From: CAG-103 sp905215475
GTDB taxonomy: Bacteria > Bacillota > Clostridia > Oscillospirales > Oscillospiraceae
Assembly: GCA_905215475.1 (NCBI GenBank)
Contig: CAJMPW010000002.1
Span: 186,001-250,000, forward strand
DNA: 64,000 bases
Reading direction: 5' to 3'
The notes beneath the pieces are model-generated. The model ran no database searches. It was not told the DNA's origin and saw nothing but the letters and a program-made list of their open reading frames with translations. Position numbers and translations under genes: made by a program. How positions within the stretch are numbered: position 1 is the stretch's first letter; every line of letters starts with the position of its first letter. This document shows, one piece after another, positions 16,505-26,476 of the stretch.

Positions 16505-17752
16505 TTATCCCTTGAGCAGCTGCTCGTATTCCTCCTGCGGGCGCAGGCGGCCGACCGCCGAAAACGACATACGGTCAAAGTCCAGCGTCTCACGCGCGAG
16601 ACCGAGGATGTCCTCACAGGTGACGGCATCGTAGCGCGCGAGCACCTCATCCGCCGAGAGCACCCGGCCGAGGTAGAGCTCGGAGTAGCCGAGCTTATTC
16701 ATGCGCGCGGCGGTGGATTCCTCCGCCATGAGCACGCTCGCGTGCACCTGTTCGCGCGCACGGTCGAGCTCCGTCTGCGTGACGCCGTCGTTGCGCAGGC
16801 GCACGAGCTCGTCGCGGATGAGCGCAAGGGCGCGCTGCTCCGTCTCGCGGCCGACGGCAGTGGAGACGGCAAACATACCGCAGTCGAGAAAGCCCGCCGT
16901 GTAGCTGTACACGGCGTAGCAGAGCCCGTTTTTCTCGCGCACGGTCTGAAACAGGCGCGAGGACATATTGCCGCCGAGGATAGACGAGAGCAGCGCCATG
17001 GTAAAGCGCGCCTCCGACCCCGTCGGCAGTCCGGGAAAGCCGATGCTGATCTGATTTTGCTCGATGGCCTTGCGCTTGAGCGTAAAGGCCGGGGTGTAGC
17101 TGCCGCGGCGCATCGTGAGATCCGGCCGCGCGGGCAGCCACGAAAAGTGCGCCGCCAGATGCGCAAGGTTCTCTTCCGTAAAGCTGCCAGACACGGCCAC
17201 GACGATGCGCGGCTCGATGTAGTGCGCAAGCTGAAACGCGCGCAGCTGCGCCCCCGTCAGCCGCTCGATCGTGGCCGGACGGCCGAGCACCGGACGCCCG
17301 AGCGTGCCGGGAAAGGCCGCGCCGATGAGCCGCTCCGTGACCAGATCCTCCGGCGTGTCGGCATACATATCCATTTCCTCGCGGATGACGCCGCGCTCGT
17401 TGGCCACGTCCGCCTCGGCAAAGTTCGAGGTGAAGAGCATCTCAGCCAGCAGGTCGCCCGCGCGGTCAAGGTGCTCGTCGAGCACGCGCGCATAGTAGCA
17501 CGTGCCCTCGCGCGTGGTGTAGGCGTTTACCTGACCGCCGATGGCGTCCATGCGCTCTGCCAGCTCCGAGGCGGTGTGCTGCGCCGTCCCCTTGAAGAGC
17601 ATATGCTCGATGAAGTGCGCGCTGCCGGCATTGCTCGGCGACTCGTAGCGCGAGCCGACGCCGATCCACACGCCGATGGCCGCCGAGCGCACGTGCGGCA
17701 TATGCTCATAGACCATGCGCACGCCGTTCGGCAGCGTTCGTTTTTCGTACAT
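16505..17752 (-). CDS. M16 family zinc peptidase (insulinase/processing-peptidase type)
   Basis: A 415-residue member of the M16 metallopeptidases, cytoplasmic and without a signal peptide. The inverted zinc motif HFIEH is at residues 46-50 (His46, Glu49, His50), and the distal REEMDMYADTPED segment near 124-136 should supply the third ligand. The frame is open further upstream, but that part encodes the pnp terminator, so the start at 17752 (MYEKRTL) was chosen. Such genes often follow pnp in Firmicutes. Substrate unknown. Confidence 0.9.
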   Translation of the reverse strand: MYEKRTLPNGVRMVYEHMPHVRSAAIGVWIGVGSRYESPSNAGSAHFIEHMLFKGTAQHTASELAERMDAIGGQVNAYTTREGTCYYARVLDEHLDRAGDLLAEMLFTSNFAEADVANERGVIREEMDMYADTPEDLVTERLIGAAFPGTLGRPVLGRPATIERLTGAQLRAFQLAHYIEPRIVVAVSGSFTEENLAHLAAHFSWLPARPDLTMRRGSYTPAFTLKRKAIEQNQISIGFPGLPTGSEARFTMALLSSILGGNMSSRLFQTVREKNGLCYAVYSYTAGFLDCGMFAVSTAVGRETEQRALALIRDELVRLRNDGVTQTELDRAREQVHASVLMAEESTAARMNKLGYSELYLGRVLSADEVLARYDAVTCEDILGLARETLDFDRMSFSAVGRLRPQEEYEQLLKG

Positions 17753-17771
17753 AGTGTGCTGTGCCCCCCTG

Positions 17772-17804
17772 AAAAAATGGGCGGAGTGTCGCTGCACCCC
17801 GCCC
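17772..17804 (-). terminator. Terminator of pnp
   Basis: On the minus strand GGGCGGGGTG/CACTCCGCCC with a 6-nt loop is followed by ATTTTTT. Confidence 0.88.
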
Positions 17805-17827
17805 ACACAGTTGTGCTGATATCGAGA

Positions 17828-19951
17828 TTACATGAGACCCTTCTCGCGCATCGCGTCCTTACGGGACAGGTCGATGCGGCCGCGGTCGTCAACGTTCATG
17901 ACCTTGACCCAGGTCATGTCGCCGATCTTGAGCACGTCCTCGACCTTCTCGGTGCGCTTGAACTCAAGATCCTTGATCTTGACGAGACCGTCCTTGCCCG
18001 GAGCCAGCTCGACCCATGCGCCGAACTCGCTGCGGATGTTGGAGACCTTGCCGTAGTACAGCTCGCCGACCTCGGGCTCAAAGACGATGTTCTCGATGGT
18101 CTGGCGCGCGGCGCGGCAGGCCTCGATGTCCTCGGAGGCGATGAAGATGGAGCCGTCGTCCTCGATGTCGATCTTGCAGCCGGTGTCGGCGCAGATCTTC
18201 TGGATGACCTTGCCGCCGGAGCCGATGACCTCGCGGATCTTGTCGGGGTTGATCTTCATCTGGATCATCTTCGGGGCGGAATCCGCCAGCTCCTTGCGCG
18301 GCTCGGCGATCGCCTTGAGCATGATCTCGTCGAGGATCTGGAAGCGCGCCTCGCGCGTCATGCGGAACGCCTCCTTGACGATCTCGTGCTTGAGGCCGTC
18401 GTTCTTCAGATCCATCTGGATGGCGGTGATGCCGTCCTTCGTGCCGGCGACCTTGAAGTCCATCTCGCCGTGGAAGTCCTCAACGCCCTGAATGTCGATG
18501 AAGGTGGTAAAGTCGTCGCCGTCCTGGATCAGGCCGCAGGAGATGCCGGCGACCGGCGCCTTGATGGGCACGCCGGCGTCCATGAGCGCGAGCGTGGAGC
18601 CGCAGATGGAGCCCTGCGACGTCGAGCCGTTGGACGAGAGCACCTCGGACACCACGCGGATGGCGTACGGGAACTCCTCGACCGGCGGGATGACGCACTG
18701 CAGCGCCTTCTCAACGAGCGCGCCGTGGCCGTACTCGCGGCGGTTGGTGCTGCGGGCGGCGCGGGCGTCACCGGTGGAGTACGGCGGCATATTGTAGTGG
18801 TGCATGAAGCGCTTTTCTTCCTCTTCCCAGATGGTGTCGAGCTTCTGCGCCATGGACAGCGTGGCAAGCGTGGCAATGGACAGCACCTGCGTCTGGCCGC
18901 GGGTGAACAGGCCCGAGCCGTGCACGCGCGGGATCACGCCGACCTCGGCATCGAGCGGGCGGATCTCGTTCATCTTGCGGCCGTCAACGCGGTGACCGGC
19001 GAGCAGCCACTTCTTGACGATCTTCTTCTGCATCTTGTAGAGGATCTCGTCCATGAACTGCATCATGTCCGGATGCTCGTCGAGATATTTCTCCTGCACG
19101 GCGGCGATCCACTCGTTCACGCGCGCCTCGCGCACGTTCTTGTCGTCGGTGTCCATGCAGTACTCCATGGCCTCCATCTCGTTGGCGCACAGGAGGTCGA
19201 ACAGCTCCTCGTCAAAGGAGGCGTGCTCGTACTCGAACTTCGGCTTGCCGATCTCGCTGACCATCTTGTCGATGAGGTCGAGCACGGGCTGCAGATGCGC
19301 ATGCGCCTGCACGATGCCCTCGTACATGACGTCGTCCGGCACCTGATCGGCCTCGGACTCGATCATGACGATCTTCTTGTGGGTGGCGGCGATGGTGGTG
19401 ATCATGCGGTTGGTCTTGCGCTGCTCCTGCGTGGGGTTGAAGAGGTACTTCTCCCCGTCCCAGCCGAGGACGATGCCGGCGATGGGGCCGTTGAACGGCA
19501 CGTCGGAAATGCTCACCGCGGCGCTCGCGCCGATCATGGCGGTGATCTCCGGGCTGCAGTCACGGTCGACGGACAGCACCTCGCAGGCGATGATGACGTC
19601 GTTGCGCAGGTCGCTCGGGAAGAGCGGGCGCATCGGGCGGTCGATCAGGCGGCTGGCCAGCACGGCGGGCAGGCTGGGCTTGCCCTCGCGGCGCATGAAG
19701 CTGCCGGGGATGCGGCCGACGGCGTAGAGCTTCTCATTGAAGTCCACGGACAGCGGGAAGTAATCCACACCGTCCTTCGGGCGGGCGGAAGCCGTGCACG
19801 TGACGAGCACGGTCGTCTCGCCGTAGCTGACGAGGACGGCGGAGTTGCACAGCTCGGCGAGCTTGCCGGTCTCCATCACGAGGGGACGGCCTTCGTACTC
19901 GATCTCGTAGCGCTTGTAGTTGGGGAACTGCTTGTGCGTGGTGATGATCAT
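17828..19951 (-). CDS. pnp: Polyribonucleotide nucleotidyltransferase (PNPase)
   Basis: A 707-residue phosphorolytic 3'-5' exoribonuclease. Two RNase PH domains fill the N-terminal two thirds; then a KH domain with the IGSGGK loop near residue 569 and a C-terminal S1 domain (about 630-700) bind RNA. The start at 19951 (MIITTHK) follows AAAGGAGC at nine bases. It lies downstream of rpsO, as in most bacteria, but a terminator separates the two, so readthrough or a separate promoter in the 110-bp gap is needed; no convincing promoter was found there. Confidence 0.96.
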   Translation of the reverse strand: MIITTHKQFPNYKRYEIEYEGRPLVMETGKLAELCNSAVLVSYGETTVLVTCTASARPKDGVDYFPLSVDFNEKLYAVGRIPGSFMRREGKPSLPAVLASRLIDRPMRPLFPSDLRNDVIIACEVLSVDRDCSPEITAMIGASAAVSISDVPFNGPIAGIVLGWDGEKYLFNPTQEQRKTNRMITTIAATHKKIVMIESEADQVPDDVMYEGIVQAHAHLQPVLDLIDKMVSEIGKPKFEYEHASFDEELFDLLCANEMEAMEYCMDTDDKNVREARVNEWIAAVQEKYLDEHPDMMQFMDEILYKMQKKIVKKWLLAGHRVDGRKMNEIRPLDAEVGVIPRVHGSGLFTRGQTQVLSIATLATLSMAQKLDTIWEEEEKRFMHHYNMPPYSTGDARAARSTNRREYGHGALVEKALQCVIPPVEEFPYAIRVVSEVLSSNGSTSQGSICGSTLALMDAGVPIKAPVAGISCGLIQDGDDFTTFIDIQGVEDFHGEMDFKVAGTKDGITAIQMDLKNDGLKHEIVKEAFRMTREARFQILDEIMLKAIAEPRKELADSAPKMIQMKINPDKIREVIGSGGKVIQKICADTGCKIDIEDDGSIFIASEDIEACRAARQTIENIVFEPEVGELYYGKVSNIRSEFGAWVELAPGKDGLVKIKDLEFKRTEKVEDVLKIGDMTWVKVMNVDDRGRIDLSRKDAMREKGLM

Positions 19952-20087
19952 GGTTCTGGTGCTCCTTTCTTTTGTCAGCGGAAACGCCAGAGCCAGCACT
20001 TGCATCCGCGTCCCATACGCGATGGGGCGCAGATTCAAATACTGGGCAGCGGCGCTCCCGAAAGATGAACATTCGGGCGCGGACGAA

Positions 20088-20125
20088 AAAAGCAGGGGGA
20101 CAATATGAAATTATCCCCCTGCTTT
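20088..20125 (-). terminator. Terminator of rpsO
   Basis: On the minus strand AAAGCAGGGGGA/TCCCCCTGCTTT with a 13-nt AT-rich loop is followed by TTT. Confidence 0.88.
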
Positions 20126-20156
20126 CAAACGTTCATACCCTTCGGAAAAGCCGAAC

Positions 20157-20423
20157 TTACTTGCGGATGTTCAGCTTTGCAATGATCGCACGATAACGCT
20201 CGATGTCCTTCTTGGCGAGGTAGTCGAGCAGACGGCGGCGCTTACCGACCATCTTGTACATACCCAGACGGCTGTGCTTGTCGTTCGGGTGCACCTTCAG
20301 GTGCTCGGTGAGCTGACGGATGCGCTCGGTGAGGATGGCGATCTGGACCTCCGGCGAGCCGGTGTCGCCCTCGTGCGTCTTGTTGGCTTCGATGACTGCG
20401 GTCTTTTCGGTCTTGGTGATCAT
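20157..20423 (-). CDS. rpsO: 30S ribosomal protein S15
   Basis: An 88-residue ribosomal protein S15, full length, with the conserved core HLKVHPNDKHSRLGMYKMVG (about 41-60) that contacts 16S rRNA. AAAGGAA precedes the ATG. Its own promoter lies about 106 bp upstream, giving a leader containing two small GC-rich hairpins; S15 commonly represses its own translation through its leader, but whether these hairpins do that is not evident. Confidence 0.97.
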   Translation of the reverse strand: MITKTEKTAVIEANKTHEGDTGSPEVQIAILTERIRQLTEHLKVHPNDKHSRLGMYKMVGKRRRLLDYLAKKDIERYRAIIAKLNIRK

Positions 20424-20528
20424 GATGATACATTCCTTTCTTTATTTCGTATCCGCTGGCGCAGAACCGGGCGGAAAGGAACCGCTGCGAAGCGGCCAGA
20501 CCCCGGATCCGGGCACATGGACTGTCTT

Positions 20529-20557
20529 ACAATAGCACATCGCGGCGCGCTTGTAAA
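20529..20557 (-). promoter_or_regulatory. Promoter of rpsO
   Basis: On the minus strand there is TTTACA, a 17-bp spacer and TATTGT, directly after the typA stop. Confidence 0.7.
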
Positions 20558-20560
20558 GAT

Positions 20561-22387
<1,827 letters not shown>

Positions 22388-22489
22388 TTTGCACACTTCC
22401 TCAAAGAGAATCACATATTTTTAGATATTTCTGTTTGCACAAATTTGCATTTTAGCATGGAAAACCTGATATTGCAACACTTTTTCGTG

Positions 22490-22518
22490 TTTACATTCCC
22501 CGAACGGCATGATAAAAT
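22490..22518 (+). promoter_or_regulatory. Promoter of yfbR and following genes
   Basis: TTTACA, a 17-bp spacer and TAAAAT, 42 bp before the ATG. Confidence 0.75.
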
Positions 22519-22559
22519 GTGCCCAGATTGTAAATTTTCCGTTTTGAGGGGAGCAAACG

Positions 22560-23150
22560 ATGGATTCCAACTTCTTTGCGCTCATTTCGCGTATGCGCTA
22601 TATCGCGCGCTGGGGGCTGATGCGCAACGCCCTGCCCGAGAACATTCAGGAGCACAGCCACATGGTCGCGGTGCTCGCGCACGCGCTCGGCGTGATCCGG
22701 CGCGACATCTTCCGCAAGCCGTGCGACGTCAACGCCCTTGCGACGGCGGCGCTGTATCACGACGCGTCCGAGATCCTCACGGGCGACCTGCCGACACCGA
22801 TTAAGTATCACAACGCGGAGATCATGTCGGCCTACCACGCGGTGGAGGATCTGGCCGTGCAGAAGCTGCTCGGTATGCTGCCGCCGGAGCTGCGCGCGAC
22901 CTATGCCGATGTGCTCAGCGAGGACAAGGACGGCGACATTTACCCGCTCGTGAAGGCGGCCGACAAGCTCTCGGCCTACATCAAGTGCATTGAGGAGCGC
23001 AAGGCCGGCAACAACGAGTTTCTCTCCGCCGAGGCGCAGACACGCGCGGCGCTCGATGCCTCTCCCCTGCCGGAGGTGCAGTATTTTCTGCAGCATTTCA
23101 TCCCCGCGTTCGAGCGCGATCTTGACGAGCTCGGCGCGATCGGTCAATAA
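22560..23150 (+). CDS. yfbR: 5'-deoxynucleotidase (YfbR-like, HD domain)
   Basis: A 196-residue HD-domain phosphohydrolase that dephosphorylates deoxyribonucleoside 5'-monophosphates. The family fingerprint is clear: RMRYIARWGLMRN (11-23), ENIQEHS (27-33) and YHDASEILTGDLPTPIKY (66-83), which contains the HD metal ligands and the substrate loop. It is cytoplasmic and begins a plus-strand run of four close-set genes, preceded by GAGGGGA. Confidence 0.93.
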   Translation: MDSNFFALISRMRYIARWGLMRNALPENIQEHSHMVAVLAHALGVIRRDIFRKPCDVNALATAALYHDASEILTGDLPTPIKYHNAEIMSAYHAVEDLAVQKLLGMLPPELRATYADVLSEDKDGDIYPLVKAADKLSAYIKCIEERKAGNNEFLSAEAQTRAALDASPLPEVQYFLQHFIPAFERDLDELGAIGQ

Positions 23151-23162
23151 GGAGGAACACTT

Positions 23163-23432
23163 ATGCGTGCAATCGTAACCGTGATCGGAAAAGACCGCGT
23201 CGGCATCATCGCCGATGTGACCGCCCTGCTGGCGCAGTACGGCGTGAACGTGCTGGACATCAGCCAGACGGTGCTGCAGGAATATTTCACGATGATCATG
23301 CTCGTGGACGCGTCACAGTGCACCGTCCCGTTTGCAGACCTCGCCCGTGCGCTTGACGAGGCCGGAACGCAGCGCGGCCTGCAGATCCGCGCCCAGCGCG
23401 AGGACATCTTCAACGCCATGCACCGCATCTGA
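23163..23432 (+). CDS. ACT domain protein (UPF0237)
   Basis: An 89-residue stand-alone ACT domain, beginning with the typical VTVIGKDRVGIIADVTALLA strand-helix unit that binds small ligands such as amino acids. It lies 12 bases after yfbR and 12 bases before a UPF0210 gene. The ACT/UPF0210 pair is conserved in Firmicutes, suggesting joint function, but neither activity is established. It resembles the glycine-cleavage regulator GcvR in fold only. Confidence 0.92.
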   Translation: MRAIVTVIGKDRVGIIADVTALLAQYGVNVLDISQTVLQEYFTMIMLVDASQCTVPFADLARALDEAGTQRGLQIRAQREDIFNAMHRI

Positions 23433-23444
23433 GAGGATACAGCC

Positions 23445-24803
23445 ATGATCAACCGCAGTGAAATTTTGCAGACGATCGCCATGATCGACCAGCAGCATCT
23501 CGACATCCGCACCATCACGATGGGCATCTCCCTGCTCGACTGCGCGGACACGGACATCGCGCGCAGCTGCACGAAGGTGTACGACAAGATCTGCCGTCTC
23601 GCGGGGCGGCTCGTGCGCACGGGCGAGGATATCGAGGCCGAGTTCGGCATCCCGATCGTGAATAAGCGCGTGTCCGTCACGCCCATCTCGCTCGTCGCGG
23701 CGGGCTCGGGCGCGCAGTCCTATGTGCCGTATGCGCAGGCGCTCGACCGCGCCGCGCATGAGATCGGCGTCAACTTCCTCGGCGGCTTTTCCGCGCTCGT
23801 GCAAAAGGGCATGACGGACTCTGACCGCGTGCTCATCGCCTCCATCCCGGAGGCGCTGGCCGGGACGGAGCTGGTGTGCGCGAGCGTGAACGTCGGCTCG
23901 ACGCGCGCAGGCATCAACATGGACGCCGTGGCCGAGATGGGGCGCACCGTCAAGCGCGCCGCCGCGCTCACCGCCGCGCAGGGCGGCATGGCCTGCGCCA
24001 AGCTCGTCGTCTTTGCCAACGCCGTGGAGGATAACCCCTTCATGGCGGGCGCGTTTCACGGCGTGGGCGAGCCGGAGTGCGAGGTGCACGTCGGCGTGTC
24101 CGGTCCGGGCGTCGTGCAGCACGCGCTCGAGAGCGTGCACGGCCAGCCGTTCGACGTCGTGGCCGAGACGGTGAAAAAGACGGCCTTTCGCATCACGCGC
24201 ATGGGTCAGCTCGTGGCGCAGGAGGCATCCGCGCGGCTGGGCGTGCCGTTCGGCATCGTGGACCTGTCGCTCGCACCGACGCCCGCCGTCGGTGACAGCG
24301 TGGCCGCCGTGCTCGAGGAAATGGGGCTGGAATCCGTCGGTGCACCCGGCACGACGGCGGCGCTCGCGCTGCTCAACGACGCAGTGAAAAAGGGCGGCGT
24401 CATGGCCTCGTCCCACGTCGGCGGGCTCTCGGGCGCGTTCATCCCCGTGTCGGAGGACGCCGGCATGATCGCCGCGGCCGAGGCCGGGCGCCTGACGATC
24501 GAGAAGCTCGAGGCGATGACGTGCGTGTGCTCGGTCGGTCTGGACATGATCGCCGTGCCCGGCGACACCACGGCCGAGACCATCTCCGCCATCATCGCCG
24601 ACGAGGCCGCCATCGGCATGGTCAACAACAAGACCACCGCCGTGCGCATCATCCCCGCGCCCGGCAAGCACGTGGGCGACACGGTGGCGTTCGGCGGGCT
24701 GCTCGGCAGCGCACCGGTCATGCCGGTCAACCGCTGCAGCGCGGCCGAGTTCATCGCCCGCGGCGGGCGCATCCCCGCCCCGCTGCACAGCCTGAAAAAC
24801 TGA
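23445..24803 (+). CDS. PFL-family protein (UPF0210/DUF711)
   Basis: A 452-residue protein of the UPF0210 family, structurally related to the pyruvate formate-lyase fold but without a proven reaction. Conserved stretches include RTITMGISLLDCAD near 20-33 and a glycine-rich C-terminal part with CSVGLDM. Its closeness to the ACT-domain gene is a conserved arrangement. No membrane or signal segment is present. Confidence 0.9.
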   Translation: MINRSEILQTIAMIDQQHLDIRTITMGISLLDCADTDIARSCTKVYDKICRLAGRLVRTGEDIEAEFGIPIVNKRVSVTPISLVAAGSGAQSYVPYAQALDRAAHEIGVNFLGGFSALVQKGMTDSDRVLIASIPEALAGTELVCASVNVGSTRAGINMDAVAEMGRTVKRAAALTAAQGGMACAKLVVFANAVEDNPFMAGAFHGVGEPECEVHVGVSGPGVVQHALESVHGQPFDVVAETVKKTAFRITRMGQLVAQEASARLGVPFGIVDLSLAPTPAVGDSVAAVLEEMGLESVGAPGTTAALALLNDAVKKGGVMASSHVGGLSGAFIPVSEDAGMIAAAEAGRLTIEKLEAMTCVCSVGLDMIAVPGDTTAETISAIIADEAAIGMVNNKTTAVRIIPAPGKHVGDTVAFGGLLGSAPVMPVNRCSAAEFIARGGRIPAPLHSLKN

Positions 24804-24817
24804 GAGGAGAAGAAGCC

Positions 24818-25024
24818 TTGACACAGGAAAAGATGGATCGCATCAGCGAGCTGACGCGCATCGCGCGCGAGCGTGAGCTCACGCCCGACGAGCAGGCCGA
24901 GCGCAAGGCGCTGCGCGAGGAATACATCGCCGACTGGCGGCGCAGCACGATCGACGTGCTCGAAAACACGTACATCGACCACGGCGACGGCCGCATCACA
25001 AAGCTGCCGAAAAAGCGCACCTGA
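24818..25024 (+). CDS. DUF896 (YnzC-like) small protein, TTG start
   Basis: A 68-residue, highly charged helical protein of the DUF896/YnzC family (ISELTRIARERELTPDEQAE, then LREEYIADWRRS). Bacillus members have been linked to the SOS-regulon locus, but no biochemical role is known. A TTG start at 24818 was chosen because AGAGGAGA lies upstream at good spacing and the extra five codons match the family's N-terminal extent; the internal ATG at 24833 lacks a ribosome site. It follows the UPF0210 gene by 14 bases. Confidence 0.85.
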   Translation: MTQEKMDRISELTRIARERELTPDEQAERKALREEYIADWRRSTIDVLENTYIDHGDGRITKLPKKRT

Positions 25025-25035
25025 GCGGTGCGTGC

Positions 25036-25078
25036 GACAAGTGCGGCACTTCGTCCCTTGACAAGTGCGGCAGTTCGT
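25036..25078 (+). repeat. Tandem 19-nt repeat overlapping the cysE promoter
   Basis: GACAAGTGCGGCACTTCGT (25036-25054) recurs with one mismatch at 25060-25078, with a period of 24 bp. The first copy contains the 13-nt palindrome AAGTGC-G-GCACTT. The second overlaps the -35 box and spacer, a position suited to an operator. Confidence 0.6.
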
Positions 25079-25086
25079 GTTATACA
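25058..25086 (+). promoter_or_regulatory. Strong promoter of the cysE leader
   Basis: Consensus TTGACA, a 17-bp spacer and TATACA. It predicts a leader of about 260 nt before cysE. Confidence 0.88.
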
Positions 25087-25134
25087 AGATATCAGAGCCC
25101 CCCATCAGGGGCATTACCGGAAGGAGCCTGAGCA

Positions 25135-25227
25135 ATGCGTCTTTGCAGCTACAGCAGCATCCCGGCCGCGGTCTGTCCGACGGCCTGTTGTTGTCGTGCG
25201 CAAAACTGCGTCGCTTTCTGCCGGTAG
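25135..25227 (+). CDS. Cys-rich leader peptide of cysE (30 aa)
   Basis: A 30-codon ORF with an excellent ribosome site (GGAAGGAGC, about eight bases before the ATG) lies entirely inside the cysE leader. Its product has seven cysteines, at positions 4, 14, 18, 19, 20, 25 and 29, including a run of three TGT codons at 25186-25194. Such a density is far above chance and is the hallmark of amino-acid attenuation leader peptides. Its last codons (GCT TTC TGC, 25213-25221) can pair with the 5' arm of the downstream terminator. It is read in a different frame from cysE and is too short for ordinary gene calling. Confidence 0.85.
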   Translation: MRLCSYSSIPAAVCPTACCCRAQNCVAFCR

Positions 25228-25307
25228 CATTACGGCCGCGGGATCGCGCCCGTATGGTATCCACACGGTTTTTACGCAGGAAGCAGCGCGCTTCCTGCGT
25301 TTTTTTG
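25213..25307 (+). promoter_or_regulatory. Cysteine attenuator: antiterminator strand and intrinsic terminator
   Basis: The terminator is ACGCAGGAAGC (25274-25284), a 5-nt loop, GCTTCCTGCGT (25290-25300) and seven or more Ts. An alternative pairing joins 25213-25221 (GCTTTCTGC) to 25276-25284 (GCAGGAAGC), nine pairs with one G-U, which would disrupt the terminator. A small hairpin at 25232-25253 shortens the loop between them. A ribosome stalled at the Cys triplet leaves 25213-25221 free, so cysE is read; a ribosome reaching the stop codon covers it, so transcription ends. A clear protector hairpin for the untranslated state was not found. Confidence 0.75.
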
Positions 25308-25355
25308 TTTGCTGCCTGTGGAAAAAAAGTAGATTTGAAAAGGAGAGTGCCCATC

Positions 25356-26255
25356 ATGACGCAAAAAAGTCTGCTGCACGCCGTCGCCGCGCAGATCGCC
25401 AACGGCTACGAGACCGCCGAGGTGCCTATGTACAGCGAGCACCTGCGTATGCCCGACCGCAAGGTCATCATCAAGATCATCGAGAACCTGCAAAAGGTGT
25501 TCTTCCCGGCGTATTTCGCGGGCGGCACAGTGTCGCACGTCTCGGCCGAGACGTTTGCGGAGTTCCTGCTCGGCGAGATCTATACCGACCTGCGCGAGCA
25601 GGTGCATCTGGCCTTTTCCAACACGATCGCGGACGAGAGCGAGCTGCGCGAGCGCACAAACGCCGTCTGCGACCGCTTCCTGTGCCGCCTGCCGCAGATC
25701 CAGGCCGTCCTCATGAAGGACGTGGCCGCAAACTTCGACGGCGATCCCGCCGCCGGCAGCAAGGAGGAGGTCATCTTCTCCTACCCCGGTCTGTACGCCA
25801 TCTTCGTCTACCGCGTCGCGCACGAGCTCTATGAGAGCGGCGTGCCGCTCATCCCGCGCATCATGAGCGAATACGCCCACGGCGCGACCGGCATCGACAT
25901 CAACCCCGGCGCAAAGATCGGCGAATACTTCTTCATCGACCACGGCACGGGCATCGTCGTCGGCGAGACGACGGTCATCGGCGACCACGTCAAGCTCTAT
26001 CAGGGCGTGACGCTCGGTGCGCTCAGCCCGCGCCACGGTCACGCCGTGACCGGCAAACGCCACCCGACCGTCGGCGACAACGCCACGATCTACTCCGGCG
26101 CGTCCATCCTCGGCGGCAAGACCGTCATCGGCGCAAACTCCGTCATCGGCGGCAACTCGTTCATCACCGAGTCCATCGCCCCGAACACGAAGGCCAGCAC
26201 CGAGACTCCGCGCATGATCTTCCGCGTCGCAAAGCCGCAGCCCGGCGGCGAATAA
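25356..26255 (+). CDS. cysE: Serine O-acetyltransferase
   Basis: A 299-residue enzyme that acetylates serine to O-acetylserine, the carbon skeleton for cysteine. The C-terminal half is a left-handed parallel beta-helix of hexapeptide repeats (for example GATGIDINPGAKIGEYFFID, then GVTLGALSPR). His and Asp of the catalytic site fall in the EYFFIDHGTG segment near 190-199. The N-terminal helical domain is longer than in many short SATs. The ATG at 25356 follows AAAGGAG; the frame is open upstream, but that part is the attenuator leader. Control by Cys-dependent attenuation is strongly suggested by the leader. Confidence 0.93.
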   Translation: MTQKSLLHAVAAQIANGYETAEVPMYSEHLRMPDRKVIIKIIENLQKVFFPAYFAGGTVSHVSAETFAEFLLGEIYTDLREQVHLAFSNTIADESELRERTNAVCDRFLCRLPQIQAVLMKDVAANFDGDPAAGSKEEVIFSYPGLYAIFVYRVAHELYESGVPLIPRIMSEYAHGATGIDINPGAKIGEYFFIDHGTGIVVGETTVIGDHVKLYQGVTLGALSPRHGHAVTGKRHPTVGDNATIYSGASILGGKTVIGANSVIGGNSFITESIAPNTKASTETPRMIFRVAKPQPGGE

Positions 26256-26280
26256 GCCCCGCTGACAAAAACCTCGCAGC

Positions 26281-26376
26281 CTTTGCGCCTGCGGGCGCAA
26301 AGAAAGTCCGATCCTTTTCTCCGGCGATATGTGCGCCGAAGAAAATACTTCCCGGCCTGCAAACGTGCGCGCCGTC
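26281..26376. repeat. Dispersed two-hairpin repeat, copy A
   Basis: Hairpin CTTTGCGCC/GGGCGCAAAG, the linker AAAGTCC, a second hairpin TTTTCTCCGGCG/GCGCCGAAGAAAA, and a conserved tail CGGCCTGCAAACGTGCGCGC. The same order and structures occur at 38714-38811 with changes that preserve the stems. It lies just downstream of cysE. Confidence 0.7.
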
Positions 26377-26426
26377 AAGCCGCAAGCCCCTTTATCAAAA
26401 AGCATCCCTTTTTGACAGCCTCAAAA

Positions 26427-26460
26427 AACACCGCAGACCGGTTGGTCTGCGGTGTTTTCG
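26427..26460. terminator. Bidirectional terminator between cysE and the psuG unit
   Basis: The stem AAACACCGCAGACC/GGTCTGCGGTGTTT with a GGTT loop has A- and T-rich flanks on both sides. Confidence 0.9.
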
Positions 26461-26476
26461 GTTTGGTTTAGCGCGC

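Noticed and set aside
16502..20068. Very long plus-strand open frame (over 1,100 codons) opposite the M16 peptidase and pnp genes
   Set aside because: It is antisense to two well-recognised genes in GC-rich DNA, has His/Arg/Leu-skewed low-complexity content and no family likeness.
25028..25355. Upstream in-frame extension of cysE to 25065 and a T-box reading of the leader
   Set aside because: The extension would start before the transcription start and be encoded by promoter and attenuator; no T-box AGGGTGG-type core is present.
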